DNA from: Streptomyces radicis | GTDB taxonomy: Bacteria; Actinomycetota; Actinomycetes; Streptomycetales; Streptomycetaceae | Direction of reading: 5' to 3' | Assembly: GCF_003626575.1 (NCBI RefSeq) | Contig: NZ_RBDY01000029.1 | Span: 1 to 64,000, forward strand | Length of the DNA stretch: 64,000 bases | Shown: positions 48,897 through 59,000 of the stretch, in pieces | How the letters are laid out: the number at the start of each line of letters is the position of its first letter | How positions within the stretch are numbered: position 1 is the stretch's first letter | The notes under the pieces: generated by a model | Seen by the model: the letters and a program-made list of their open reading frames with translations, nothing else | What the model was told of the DNA's origin: nothing | The model's database searches: none | Program-made: the position numbers and the translations under genes

Positions 48897-50117
48897 TCAC
48901 ATGGCGCGGCCGACGACCATGTCGACGCGGGCCGGGGAGAGCACATGGTCGGTGGCGAGCAGCGCCGCGCCCAGGGCGGCGGCGCTGCCCCGGGTGCGGC
49001 TGGGCTCGATCAGCAGGTGCTGGGTGGCCAACGGGTGGGAGCGCTCGTAGACGGCCTCCCTGACCCCGGCGATGAGCTGGTCGCGGACCGCGGAGAGGGC
49101 GCCGCCGAGGACCACGGCCTCGGGGTTGAAGAAGTTGATGAGCCCCGACAGCACGTCGCCCACGCAGCGGCCCGCCTCGCGCACCATGCGGACGGCCTCG
49201 TGGTTCCCCGAGCGGACCAGGGCGGCGACGTCGCTGCCCGAGGTGGCGGGCGTTCCGGAGCCGGTGAGCCTGCGGGCCAGCGCGGCGCCCCCGGCGACGG
49301 CCTCGAGGCAGCCGATGTTGCCGCAGCGGCATGGCGTGGTGTCGACGCCCACCCTGATGTGCCCGATGTCGCCCGCCGAGCCCTGCGCGCCCCTGTGGAG
49401 GCGGCCGTCGGCGATGAGGCCGCAGCCGATGCCGGTGCCGACCTTGACGAAGAGCAGGTGGCCGATGTGCGGGAAGACGAGGCGCTGTTCGGCCATGGCC
49501 ATCATGTTGACGTCGTTGTCCACCAGGGCGTTGACGCCGAAGCGGTCGGCGAAGAAGCGCGGGATGGGGTACTGGTGCCAGCCCGGCATGATCGGCGGGT
49601 CCACCAGGCGCCCGGTGCGCGCCTCGACGGGGCCGGGGGCGCCCACGCCGATGGCGCGCAGCGACGAGGCGGGGCGGCCCGCCTCCTTCAGCAGCTCCGC
49701 GAGGGTGCGGGCGGCGTGGTCGAGCACCGCGTCGGGCCCCTCGGTGATGAGCAACGGGTCTTCCCTGGTGGCCAGTTCCTCGCCGCCGATGTCCAGCAGG
49801 GAGACCCGGCAGTGGGTGGCGCCGAGGCCGACGCCCGCGACGAGGTGGTCGCGGGTGCGCAGCGAGAGCCGTCGTGGCAGCCGCCCCCCGGCCGACTCCT
49901 TCTCCGCGCGCTCGTCGAGGAATCCGTGGGCGATCAGGGCCTCGACGCGCTGGGAGACGGTGGAGCGCGCCAGTCCTGTGAGCCGGGCGACATCGGCGCG
50001 GGTCTCGGCGGCGCCGCCGGTGACGAGGGCCAGGATGTGGCCCGGCGAGCCGAGCGACGCGGCGGTGGGGACCGGGGCGGGGGCCGTGGGGCCGTGTGGC
50101 GTCAGTGGTGAGGACAT
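48897..50117 (-). CDS. ROK family transcriptional regulator
   Basis: A 406-residue regulator. GGAGG precedes ATG 50117. The winged helix lies at about residues 30-75 (TRADVARLTGLARSTVSQRVEAL). The ROK domain has VDNDVNMMAMAE, HIRVGVDTTPCRCGNIGCLE (the C-x-C-x4-C zinc signature) and FFNPEAVVLGGAL. It is divergent from the RbsA-type operon and probably represses it through the palindromes between them. The effector is presumably the imported sugar. Confidence 0.92.
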   Translation of the reverse strand: MSSPLTPHGPTAPAPVPTAASLGSPGHILALVTGGAAETRADVARLTGLARSTVSQRVEALIAHGFLDERAEKESAGGRLPRRLSLRTRDHLVAGVGLGATHCRVSLLDIGGEELATREDPLLITEGPDAVLDHAARTLAELLKEAGRPASSLRAIGVGAPGPVEARTGRLVDPPIMPGWHQYPIPRFFADRFGVNALVDNDVNMMAMAEQRLVFPHIGHLLFVKVGTGIGCGLIADGRLHRGAQGSAGDIGHIRVGVDTTPCRCGNIGCLEAVAGGAALARRLTGSGTPATSGSDVAALVRSGNHEAVRMVREAGRCVGDVLSGLINFFNPEAVVLGGALSAVRDQLIAGVREAVYERSHPLATQHLLIEPSRTRGSAAALGAALLATDHVLSPARVDMVVGRAM

Positions 50118-50136
50118 GACACCTCCAGGGGACACA

Positions 50137-50159
50137 CTTTGGCCTCTCAGAGGCGAAAG
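50137..50159. promoter_or_regulatory. 23-bp palindromic operator candidate for the ROK regulator
   Basis: CTTTGGCCTCT-C-AGAGGCGAAAG is an almost perfect inverted repeat centred on 50148, 20 bp from the ROK start and 95 bp from the RbsA-like start. A second palindrome, AAGTT-GGA-AACTT (50178-50190), lies 19 bp away. Either could be the ROK site controlling both directions. Confidence 0.6.
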
Positions 50160-50253
50160 CTGCTTGACGGTGGACGGAAGTTGGAAACTTTTCTGCGTTA
50201 TTACCCGCGCATGACGCCTTGACAGTCCCTACTTCCGCCTCGACATTGCCCCC

Positions 50254-51759
50254 ATGCTGACGATGCGGGACATGACAAAAAGCTTCCTCGGCAACCGGGT
50301 CCTCCACAACGTCACCCTCGACCTCGTCCCCGGCGAGGTCCACGCCGTCGTCGGCGAGAACGGCGCGGGCAAGTCCACGCTCATGAAGCTGCTCTCGGGG
50401 GAGCACACGCCCGACGGGGGCAGGATCGAACTCGACGGCGAGGTCAGGACGTTCGCGCATCCCGCGCAGGCCCAGGCGGCGGGCATCGGCGTCATCCACC
50501 AGGAGCTCGCGCTCCTCCCCGACCGCACCGTCGCGGAGAACGTTCTCCTCGGGCGCGAGCCCACCCGTTTCGGCCTCGTGGACCGGGCCGCCATGGAGCG
50601 CCGCACCGCCGAGCTGCTCGACGACCTCGGCGCGGTGGGCATCGGCCCTGGCACGCCGGTGCGCGACCTGTCCGTCGCGCGGCAGCAGATGGTCGAGGTG
50701 GCCAAGGCGCTGGCCGCCGACGTGCGGATCCTGGTGATGGACGAGCCGACGGCCGCGCTGGCCGAGCACGAGGTGGCGGCGCTGTGCGACCTGGTGCGGC
50801 GGCTTTCGGCCCGGGGCCTCGGCATCCTCTACATCTCGCACCGGCTGCGCGAGGTCTTCGCGCTCGCGCGGCGGATCACCGTGCTCAAGGACGGTCGCGC
50901 GGTCACCACGGTGGCGACCGACGACACCACGATGGACGCCGTCGTGCGCGCGATGGTCGGCCGCGAGCTGACGTCGTACTACCCGCCGAGGGCCGCGCGG
51001 GCGCGGGTCGGGGACCCGGTGCTGACCGTGGAGGACGCCGGGAACGAACGGCTCGCGCGGATATCGTTATCGCTCCGCCCCGGCGAGATCCTGGGCGTCG
51101 GGGGCCTCCAGGGCTCGGGCCGCAGCTCCCTCGCGCGGGCGCTGTTCGGCGCCGCGCCGTTCACCACGGGGACGATGACCGTGGCCGGGCGCCCGCTGCG
51201 CCCCCGGCGCCCCCGGCAGGCGATCGGCGCGGGGATCGCGCTGGTGAGCGAGGACCGCAAGGGCGAGGGTCTCGCGCTGCGCCAGTCGGTCCGGGACAAC
51301 GCGCTGCTGGTCACGCGGGCCGTTCCGGGGCGTCAAAGGCCGCCGGGCGACGGGGCGTTGGCCGAGCTGCTCGCCAGGGTCAGGCTCGCGGGCGCCGGGC
51401 ACGGCGCGGGCCGCGAGGTGCGGTTCCTCTCGGGGGGCAACCAGCAGAAGGTCGTCATCGCCAAGTGGCTGGCGGCGCGGCCGATGGTGCTGCTGTTCGA
51501 CGAGCCCACGCGGGGCGTCGACGTGGGCGCCAAGGCCGCGATCCACACCCTGGTCAGGGAGTTGGCGGGCGAGGGGCTCGCCGTTCTGCTGATCTCGTCC
51601 GAGCTGCCCGAGCTGATCGGCATGAGCGACCGCCTCCTGGTGATGGCCGAGGGGCACCTCGCCGGTGAGCTGCCGGCGGGCGCCTCGGAGGAGGACATCA
51701 TGCGCCTCGCCACCACCGACAGGACCGCGCTCGCCAGGAAGGGCGGTGAACGCCGATGA
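50254..51759 (+). CDS. Sugar ABC transporter ATPase (RbsA type, two ATPase domains)
   Basis: A 501-residue fused ATPase. Domain 1 has Walker A GENGAGKST, signature SVARQQMVEVAKA and Walker B ILVMDEPTAAL. Domain 2 has the degenerate Walker A GGLQGSGRSSL, signature LSGGNQQKVVIAKW and LLFDEPTRGVDVGAK, as in CUT2 importers. ATG at 50254 has no strong ribosome site; a TTGACA lies 29 bp upstream (50219). Coupled by ATGA to the first permease. Confidence 0.93.
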   Translation: MLTMRDMTKSFLGNRVLHNVTLDLVPGEVHAVVGENGAGKSTLMKLLSGEHTPDGGRIELDGEVRTFAHPAQAQAAGIGVIHQELALLPDRTVAENVLLGREPTRFGLVDRAAMERRTAELLDDLGAVGIGPGTPVRDLSVARQQMVEVAKALAADVRILVMDEPTAALAEHEVAALCDLVRRLSARGLGILYISHRLREVFALARRITVLKDGRAVTTVATDDTTMDAVVRAMVGRELTSYYPPRAARARVGDPVLTVEDAGNERLARISLSLRPGEILGVGGLQGSGRSSLARALFGAAPFTTGTMTVAGRPLRPRRPRQAIGAGIALVSEDRKGEGLALRQSVRDNALLVTRAVPGRQRPPGDGALAELLARVRLAGAGHGAGREVRFLSGGNQQKVVIAKWLAARPMVLLFDEPTRGVDVGAKAAIHTLVRELAGEGLAVLLISSELPELIGMSDRLLVMAEGHLAGELPAGASEEDIMRLATTDRTALARKGGERR

Positions 51760-52775
51760 CGGCCGGATCCCCAGCCGCGTCGTCCACCGGGAGGCTCGCC
51801 GCCCGGCTGGCTTGGCGGCTTTCCGACCCGGCCGTCGGGGTGTGGCTCGCGGCGCTCGGCGTGACGCTGCTCGGCTGGATCGTGGTGAACGCGCGGGGCG
51901 GCGACTTCCTGACGCAGCCGAACGTCACGATCATCCTCCAGAACTGCGTGGCCCTCGGCCTGATCGCGCTCGGCCAGACCATGGTGATCCTCACCGGCTC
52001 GCTCGACCTCTCCGTGGCCTACCTCGTCAGCCTCGGCACGCTCGTGGCGGCCGAGACGATGGACGGCCGGGAGGGGAACATCGCGTGGGCCGTGCTCGTC
52101 GTGCTGCTGCTCGCGGGCGCGGTCGGTCTTGCCAACGGGCTGATCGTGACGGGGCTCAGGGTGAACGCGTTCATCGCCACCCTGGGCACCGCGCTGATCC
52201 TGCGCGGCTGGATCGAGGACACCTACACGGGACCCGCGGGGTCGGTGCCGGGGACGTTCCGGCGCCTCGGCTACGACCGGATCGGCCCCCTGCCCGTCTC
52301 GGTGTTCCTGCTGGCCGCGGTGGCCGTGGCGCTGTGGCTCATCTGCCGCAGGACGCGCCTGGGCCACCACATGTACGCCACCGGGGGCGACGAGCACGCC
52401 GCGCGCCTCTCGGGCGTGCGCACGCACAGGACCGTGATCCTCGCGCATGTGCTGTGCTCGCTGTGCGTGGGCGCGGCGGCGCTCTTCCTGGCCGCGCGCT
52501 TCGGCACGGGGTCGCCGTGGGCGGGCACCGAGGCCCGCTACGACCTGGAGTCGATCGCCGCGGTCGTACTGGGCGGGACGCTGCTCGCCGGGGGCAGGGG
52601 CGGGGTGGTCGGCACGCTGGGCGGGGTGGTCGTCCTGGCCGTGCTGGACAGCGTGTTCAACCAGCTGTCGGTCGACCCGTTCTTCAAGAACGTGCTGCGC
52701 GGCGTGGTGATCATCGCCGCCGTGGCCGTCTGGACCCGGCGCAGGCGGCGCGGCGCCCCGAGGAGGACCGCGTGA
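51756..52775 (+). CDS. Sugar ABC transporter permease (RbsC type), first copy
   Basis: A 339-residue CUT2 permease with about ten membrane helices. Signatures are LGQTMVILTGSLDLSVAYLVSLG and VLGGTLLAGGRGGVVGTLGG. It has ATGA and GTGA overlaps with its neighbours. With the second permease it probably forms a heterodimer, unlike RbsC homodimers. Confidence 0.92.
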   Translation: MTAGSPAASSTGRLAARLAWRLSDPAVGVWLAALGVTLLGWIVVNARGGDFLTQPNVTIILQNCVALGLIALGQTMVILTGSLDLSVAYLVSLGTLVAAETMDGREGNIAWAVLVVLLLAGAVGLANGLIVTGLRVNAFIATLGTALILRGWIEDTYTGPAGSVPGTFRRLGYDRIGPLPVSVFLLAAVAVALWLICRRTRLGHHMYATGGDEHAARLSGVRTHRTVILAHVLCSLCVGAAALFLAARFGTGSPWAGTEARYDLESIAAVVLGGTLLAGGRGGVVGTLGGVVVLAVLDSVFNQLSVDPFFKNVLRGVVIIAAVAVWTRRRRRGAPRRTA

Positions 52776-53791
52776 CGACCGAGACCCCCACCACCCCGAA
52801 AGCCCCGGGACGGCCCGCGCGGATCGCCGCCCTGCTCGGCGGCGGCGCGCCGGTCTATGCGCTGCTCGCGGCCCTGCTGGTGGCGCTCGCCGTCACCGAC
52901 CCGGGGTTCTACGAGCCCGACCGGCTGCTCGCGTTCATCCGCAGGGCCGCGCCGCTCGTGCTGCTCGCGGCGGGGCAGTATCTGGTCATCGTCTGCGGGC
53001 AGTTCGACCTCTCGGTGGGCGCGATCGTCACCGCGGGGGTCGTCGTGGCCGCCGAGCTGTACAGCGAGTTCCCCGGGGCGCACTGGCTGGTCGTGTGCGC
53101 CGTGCTGCTGGGCGCGGGCGCGCTGGTCGGGCTGGTCAACGGGCTGATCACCACCGGGCTCGGCGTGCCGTCGTTCATCACCACCCTGGGCATGATGCTG
53201 ATCCTGGAGGGCGGCGTCTTCTTCTGGACCGGTGGCTCGCCCCAGGGCTATCTGCCCGACGACTTCAGGGCGATCGGCCGCGACGACGTCTTCGGCGGGC
53301 TCCCCTGGGCCGTGCTGGTGTGCGCCGTGGTGGGCGCGGGGGCGGTGGCCCTGATGCGCTCGGGCTTCGGCCGCACCCTGATCGCCACGGGCGACAGCGA
53401 ACGCGCCGCCGCGCTCTCGGGCGTGCGCGTGCACCGCGTGCGCACGGTCGCGTTCGTCCTCTCGGGCGCCGCCGCCGCGCTGGCCGCCGTCCTGGTGGGC
53501 GGCTTCTCCGGCGTCTCGGCCCAGGCGGGCTCGGGTCTCGAGTTCGAGGCCATCACCGCGGTCGTGCTCGGCGGGGTGCTGCTCGGCGGCGGGCGCGGCT
53601 CGGTCGTCGCGGCGATGGCCGGGGCGTTCTCGCTGACCGCGCTGTTCACCCTCCTCAACCTCCAGGGCGTCTCGGGCGCGCTGGAGTCGACCGTTCAGGG
53701 CGCCATCGTCATCGCCGCCGTCGGGCTCGGAGCCGCCGATTGGTCCCGACTGCGCCGCCGTTCCCCTTCCCGTGGAGGTCCCCCCTCGTGA
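52772..53791 (+). CDS. Sugar ABC transporter permease (RbsC type), second copy
   Basis: A 339-residue CUT2 permease of the same length as the first but clearly diverged. Signatures are AAGQYLVIVCGQFDLSVGAIV and VLGGVLLGGGRGSVVAAMAG. GTG start in a GTGA overlap. The tail is Arg/Ser/Pro-rich. It overlaps the binding-protein start. Confidence 0.92.
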   Translation: MTTETPTTPKAPGRPARIAALLGGGAPVYALLAALLVALAVTDPGFYEPDRLLAFIRRAAPLVLLAAGQYLVIVCGQFDLSVGAIVTAGVVVAAELYSEFPGAHWLVVCAVLLGAGALVGLVNGLITTGLGVPSFITTLGMMLILEGGVFFWTGGSPQGYLPDDFRAIGRDDVFGGLPWAVLVCAVVGAGAVALMRSGFGRTLIATGDSERAAALSGVRVHRVRTVAFVLSGAAAALAAVLVGGFSGVSAQAGSGLEFEAITAVVLGGVLLGGGRGSVVAAMAGAFSLTALFTLLNLQGVSGALESTVQGAIVIAAVGLGAADWSRLRRRSPSRGGPPS

Positions 53792-55068
53792 TGCGACGAA
53801 CCAGTGTGGTGAAACGGACGAGCTCGGTGAAACCAACGATCGCCGTGAAATCAACGAGCCCGGCGAAACGGACCGGGTCCGTGCTCGGCGCGGTCCTGCT
53901 CGCGGCCTCGCTGCTGGTGTCCTGCTCGAGCGACGCGCCGCCCGACGGGAGCCCCTCGGCCCCCGCCGGGTCGGGCGCGCCCGACGATGACGCCGGGCGT
54001 GAGGCGGAGTTCTTCGCCCAGGAGGAGTACGACCAGCAGCTCTCGCTCATGGGCCGGAGCCCCGAGGGCCCCGAGGGCAGGCCGTGGGAGCAGATGCTGA
54101 TCCCTGAGATGATCCCCACCGAGGAATACGCGCTTCCCGAGGCCGAGGCCGCGGACATCCACCTGTGCTTCTCCAACGCCGGGGTCTTCAACCCCTGGCG
54201 GCAGGTGGGCATGACCACCATGGAGGAGGAGGTCGCGCAGCACGAGGAGATCACCGAGTTCACGGTGATCGACGCGGAGGGCCAGGACGACAAGCAGATC
54301 TCCGACATCCAGGAGCTCGCGGGCCAGGACTGCGACGCGCTGATCGTCTCCCCCAACACGACGGCCACGCTGACCCCGGCCGTCGAGGAGGCGTGCGGCA
54401 GGGTGCCGGTCATCGTCTTCGACCGGGGCGTGAACACCGACTGCCCCGTCACGTTCATCCACCCCATCGGCGGCTACGCCTACGGCGCGGCGGCCGCGGA
54501 CTTCCTGGTGGACGAGGTCGATCCTGGCGGCAAGATCCTGGCGCTGCGGATCTCGCCTGGCGTCGACGTGCTCGAGAACCGCTGGTCCGCCGCCGAGCTG
54601 GCCTTCGAGGAGAGCGAACTCGAGGTCGTGGACGTGGAGTTCACCGATGGCGACCCGGCCACCGCCAAGTCGGTGGTGACCGACGCGATCCAGCGGCACG
54701 GCGGCATCGACGGGGTGTGGATGGACTCGGGGGCCACGTCGGTCGCGGCCATCGAGGCGTTCGAGGACGCGGGCGAGGAGGTGCCGCCCATCACCGGCGA
54801 GGACCAGCAGGACTTCCTCCAGGCGTGGAGCGAACGCGACCTCACCGCGCTCGCCCCCACCTATCCGACGTTCCAGTGGCGCACCCCGGTCATCGCGGCC
54901 CTGCGCGTCCTGGCGGGCGAGGAGGTGCCCGAGGAGTGGCGCCTGCCGCAGCCGACCATCACCGAGGACGACCTGGAGTCCTATGTGCGCGCCGACATGC
55001 CGCCGCTGCACTACGCGATGTGCGGCTGCGAGGACATGCCGGGCTATCCGCAGGCGTGGGGCGGCTGA
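53788..55068 (+). CDS. Sugar ABC transporter substrate-binding lipoprotein (RbsB-like)
   Basis: A 426-residue type I binding protein. The start is GTG 53788 (GTGA overlap) or the ATG just after. The lipobox is LLVSC with Cys46, unusually far in because the leader carries a six-residue tandem repeat. The mature part has DIHLCFSNAGVFNPWRQVGM, CDALIVSPNTTATL and VIVFDRGVNTDC, as in RbsB-like proteins. It completes a CUT2 importer regulated by the ROK protein. Confidence 0.9.
   Translation: MMRRTSVVKRTSSVKPTIAVKSTSPAKRTGSVLGAVLLAASLLVSCSSDAPPDGSPSAPAGSGAPDDDAGREAEFFAQEEYDQQLSLMGRSPEGPEGRPWEQMLIPEMIPTEEYALPEAEAADIHLCFSNAGVFNPWRQVGMTTMEEEVAQHEEITEFTVIDAEGQDDKQISDIQELAGQDCDALIVSPNTTATLTPAVEEACGRVPVIVFDRGVNTDCPVTFIHPIGGYAYGAAAADFLVDEVDPGGKILALRISPGVDVLENRWSAAELAFEESELEVVDVEFTDGDPATAKSVVTDAIQRHGGIDGVWMDSGATSVAAIEAFEDAGEEVPPITGEDQQDFLQAWSERDLTALAPTYPTFQWRTPVIAALRVLAGEEVPEEWRLPQPTITEDDLESYVRADMPPLHYAMCGCEDMPGYPQAWGG
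53809..53880 (+). repeat. Four 18-bp tandem repeats inside a signal peptide
   Basis: Units at 53809, 53827, 53845 and 53863 encode VKRTSS, VKPTIA, VKSTSP and AKRTGS, ahead of the hydrophobic core of the lipoprotein signal. Each keeps a (V/A)K-x-T pattern. This lengthens the positive n-region. Confidence 0.8.
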
Positions 55069-55070
55069 CG

Positions 55071-55937
55071 ATGGCGACCCTGACCGTCGGGGCGAACCCC
55101 TGGATCTGGCACTCGCCCGTGGACACGGCGGCGCTGGAGACGACCGTGCCGCGGCTTGCCCGTTGGGGCTTCGACGCGGTCGAGCTGCCGTTGGAGAACG
55201 CGGGCGACTGGCGGCCGGAACCCACCGCGGCCCTGCTGCGCGACCACGGCGTCGCCCCCGCGGCGGTCGTCGGCGTCATGCCGCCGGGGCGCGACCTGGT
55301 GCGCACCACGCCCGCCACGGTCGCCGCCACCCGTGACTACCTCAGGCGGTGCGTCGACGCGGCGCACGGGATCGGCGCCCCGGTGGTCGCGGGCCCGCTC
55401 TACGCCGCCGTCGGCCGCGTCTGGCGGCTCTCCCCCGCCGAACGGGCCGCCGCCTACGAGGAGTTGCGGGCGGGGCTCGCCCCGGTGGTCGAGCACGCCC
55501 GCGCCGCCGGTGTGGTCCTGGCGATCGAGCCGCTCAACCGCTACGAGACCAGCCTGCTCAACACGGTCGCCCAGACGCTCACCGCCCTCGACGGCCTCCC
55601 GCCCGACGGGATCGGCGTCGCCCTCGACACCTACCACCAGAACATCGAGGAGCGGAGCCTGCCCGCGGCGGTCCACGCCGCCGCGGGGCGCGTCGCCCAT
55701 GTCCAGGTGTGCGCCAACGACCGGGGCACCCCGGGCGCCGACCACCTGGACTGGCCCGGGTTCCTCCGGGCCCTGACGACCGGCGGCTACCAAGGGCCGC
55801 TGTGCGTCGAGTCGTTCACCGCGCACAACGAGACCATCGCGGTCGCCGCCTCCGTGTGGCGGCCCCTGGCGGACGGCCAGGACGCCATCGCCGTCGAGGG
55901 GCTCGCCTTCCTGCGCCGGACGATCGCCGCCCTCTGA
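55071..55937 (+). CDS. Sugar phosphate isomerase/epimerase-like TIM barrel
   Basis: A 288-residue protein of the xylose-isomerase-like/AP-endonuclease-2 superfamily. Metal-site segments are VVLAIEPLNRYETSLLNT (Glu), IGVALDTYHQNIEE (Asp/His), VAHVQVCANDRGTPG and GPLCVESFTAHNE (Glu). Members epimerise ketoses at C3 or process 3-keto sugars. It lies 2 bp after the binding-protein stop and should act on the imported sugar. Confidence 0.88.
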   Translation: MATLTVGANPWIWHSPVDTAALETTVPRLARWGFDAVELPLENAGDWRPEPTAALLRDHGVAPAAVVGVMPPGRDLVRTTPATVAATRDYLRRCVDAAHGIGAPVVAGPLYAAVGRVWRLSPAERAAAYEELRAGLAPVVEHARAAGVVLAIEPLNRYETSLLNTVAQTLTALDGLPPDGIGVALDTYHQNIEERSLPAAVHAAAGRVAHVQVCANDRGTPGADHLDWPGFLRALTTGGYQGPLCVESFTAHNETIAVAASVWRPLADGQDAIAVEGLAFLRRTIAAL

Positions 55938-56001
55938 GACCCCACGCCACTCCGCTGTCCCCCACCGGGAGCGGCGCACCCGCAACGAGAGGACCCCCAC
56001 T

Positions 56002-59000
56002 GTGTTCAGCCTGCCCCAAAAACGGGTGAGAGCCGCCCTGGCGCTCGCCCTCGCCCCCCTTCTCGCCCTCGGCGCGTGGCCGTCGGCCGCCGCCGACGAG
56101 CCCGACGAGGGCGCGGCGTTCCGCGCCCTGCTGTTCACGCGGGCCGTGGGCTATGTGCACGACTCCATCCCCGCGGGCATCCAGATGTTCGAAGAGGAGG
56201 CCGCCGAGCACGACATCGAGCTGGTCGAGACGGACGACCCGGCGATCTTCAACGACGCCGACCTGGCCGGGTTCGACGCGATCGTGATGCTCCAGAACTC
56301 CGGCATGGTCTGGGAGACCGACGCCCAACGGGCCGCCACGCAGGGCTATGTGGCCGCGGGCGGCGGCGTCGTGGCGTTGCACAACACCCTGGACATGGGC
56401 ATCGAGGAGGAGTTCCCCTGGTGGGACGAGCTGGTCAACGGCGGCGCGCACATGCCCGCGCACTCCCCCGGCGTGCTCCAGGGAACGGCCCATGTCGCCG
56501 ACCGTTCGCACCCCTCGACGGCGGGCCTGCCCGAGCGGTGGGAACGCCCCGAGGAGTGGTACAACTTCGACGCCAACCCCCGCGGTGACGTCCATGTCCT
56601 GGTGACCGCCGACGAGTCGACCTACGACCCCGGCGGCGAGGCCATGGGCCCCGACCACCCCATCTCGTGGTGCCGCGAGGCCGAGGGCGGCAAGGTGTGG
56701 GCCACCGCGATGGGCCACGACGCGGCGTCGTACGCCGAGGAGCCGTTCCGCGAGCACGTGATCGGCGGCCTGAAGTGGGCGGCCGGGGCCCTGCCTGGCG
56801 ACTGCGGCGGCACCGTGTGGGACAACTACGACAAGGTGACGCTCGACGACGACACGACCGACCCGATGGAGCTGGACGTCGCCGACGACGGCCGCGTCTT
56901 CTACGCCCAGCGCGGCGGGGAGCTGCGGATCCACGACCCCGCGACCAACGCCTCGGTCACCGCGGGCACCCTCGACGTCTACACCGGCGGCGAGGACGGC
57001 CTGGTCGGGCTCGCCCTCGACCCCGACTTCGCGGCCAACGGCTGGGTGTACCTCTATTACGCGCCCGCCGACGCCGAAGAGGACATCAACCGGCTCTCCC
57101 GCTTCACCGTCGAGGGAGACACCCTGGACCCCGCGAGCGAGCGGGTGCTGCTCGACGTCCCCGCCTACCGCGACCGGACCTATCCCGAGCCCGGGCACAC
57201 GGGCGGCAGCCTGGCGTTCGGGCCCGACGGCTCGCTCTATCTGGGCACGGGCGACGACGTGCCGCCCAACCTCTCGCCGGACTGGCAGGGTTGGGCCCCG
57301 ATCGACTGGCGCGAGGGCCAGGAGATGCTGGACGCGGCGCGCACCGCGGGCAGCACCGACGACCTGCGCGGCAAGCTGCTGCGGATCACGCCGACCGACG
57401 AGGGCGGCTACACGATCCCCGAGGGCAACCTCTTCGCGCCGGGCACGGAGCGCACGCTGCCCGAGATCTACGCGATGGGCTTCCGCAATCCGTTCCGCTT
57501 CGACGTCGACCCGGCCACGGGCTTCGTGCACCTGAGCGACTACGGCCCCGACCGCGGCGGCCCCACCACCGAGCGCGGGCCCGAGGGCCTGGTGGAGTAC
57601 AACATCATCAAGGAGCCCGGCAACTACGGCTGGCCGTTCTGCCACGGGAACAACCAGCCGTACGCGCCCTACGACCCCGACACCGGCGAGGTCGGCGAGA
57701 AGTTCGACTGCGCGGCCCCGACCAATCCCTCGCCCAACAACACGGGTCTGACCGAGCTGCCGCCCGTCGAGCTGCCACAGGTCTGGTACGGCTACGACGT
57801 CTCTGACGAGTTCCCCGAGATGGGCGAGGGCGGCTCGGCCCCGATGAGCGGCCCGGTCTACGACTACGACCCGGACAACGCCTCGCCCACCAAGTTCCCC
57901 GCCTACTTCGACGGGGCGCACTTCTTCTACGAGTGGGGCCGCGACTACATCAAGGAGATCCAGCTCGACGCGGACGACGACGTGCTGAAGATCAACGACT
58001 TCCTGTCCACGCTGGAGTTCGCCAGCCCGATGGACATGACGTTCGGCCCCGACGGGTCGCTCTACCTCCTGGAGTGGGGCACCGAGTTCGGCGGCGGCAA
58101 CAACGACTCGGGGCTCTACCGGATCGACTACACCCCGGGCGGCAGATCGCCGCGCGTCACGGCCACCGCCTCGGTCACCGACGGCCCGGCGCCGCTCACC
58201 GTCGACTTCTCCAGCGAGGGCACGAGCGACCCGGACGGCGGGGAGCTGACGTTCGCGTGGGACTTCGAGAGCGACGGAACGGTGGACTCGACCGAGCCCC
58301 ACGCCTCGTACACCTATGAGGAGCCCGGCGAGTACACGGCGCGGTTGACGGTCACCGACCCCGACGGCAACAGCGGCTTCGACAACGTGCCCATCACCGT
58401 GGGCAACACGGCCCCGACCGTGGAGATCGACTTCCCGGTGGACGGCCGACTCATCGAGTTCGGCGAGCAGATCCCCTACCGGGTGACGGTCACCGACCCT
58501 GAGGACGGCGAGATCGACTGCTCACGGGTGTTCGTCAACCCGGCACTCGGCCATGACGACCACGAGCACGCGACGTCCGACCTGCCGGGCTGCGAGGGCA
58601 CGGTGGACACCGGCGACCTCGGCGGCCACCCCGAGGGCGCCGACCTCTACTACGTCATCAACGCCCGCTACACCGACGAGGGCGCCGAGGGCACGGGGGC
58701 GCTGACCGGCTACGACCGCGCGGTGCTCGAGCCCCGGCACAAGCAGGCCGAGTACCGCGACGCCCAGTCGGGCACGAGGATCGTCGCGCAGGAGGGCGCG
58801 GAGAACGGCGAGCGGATCGGGGACATCAGCGACGGCGACTGGATCGCGTTCGAGCCCATGAGCCTCGAGGGCACGGCCACGGTGAGCTACCGGATCTCGT
58901 CGCCTTACGGCGGCGGAATGATCGAGCTGCGCGCGGGCAGCCCCGAGGGTGAGCTGGTGGCAAGCACCCCGGTGCACAACACGGGTGACTGGGACGTCTA

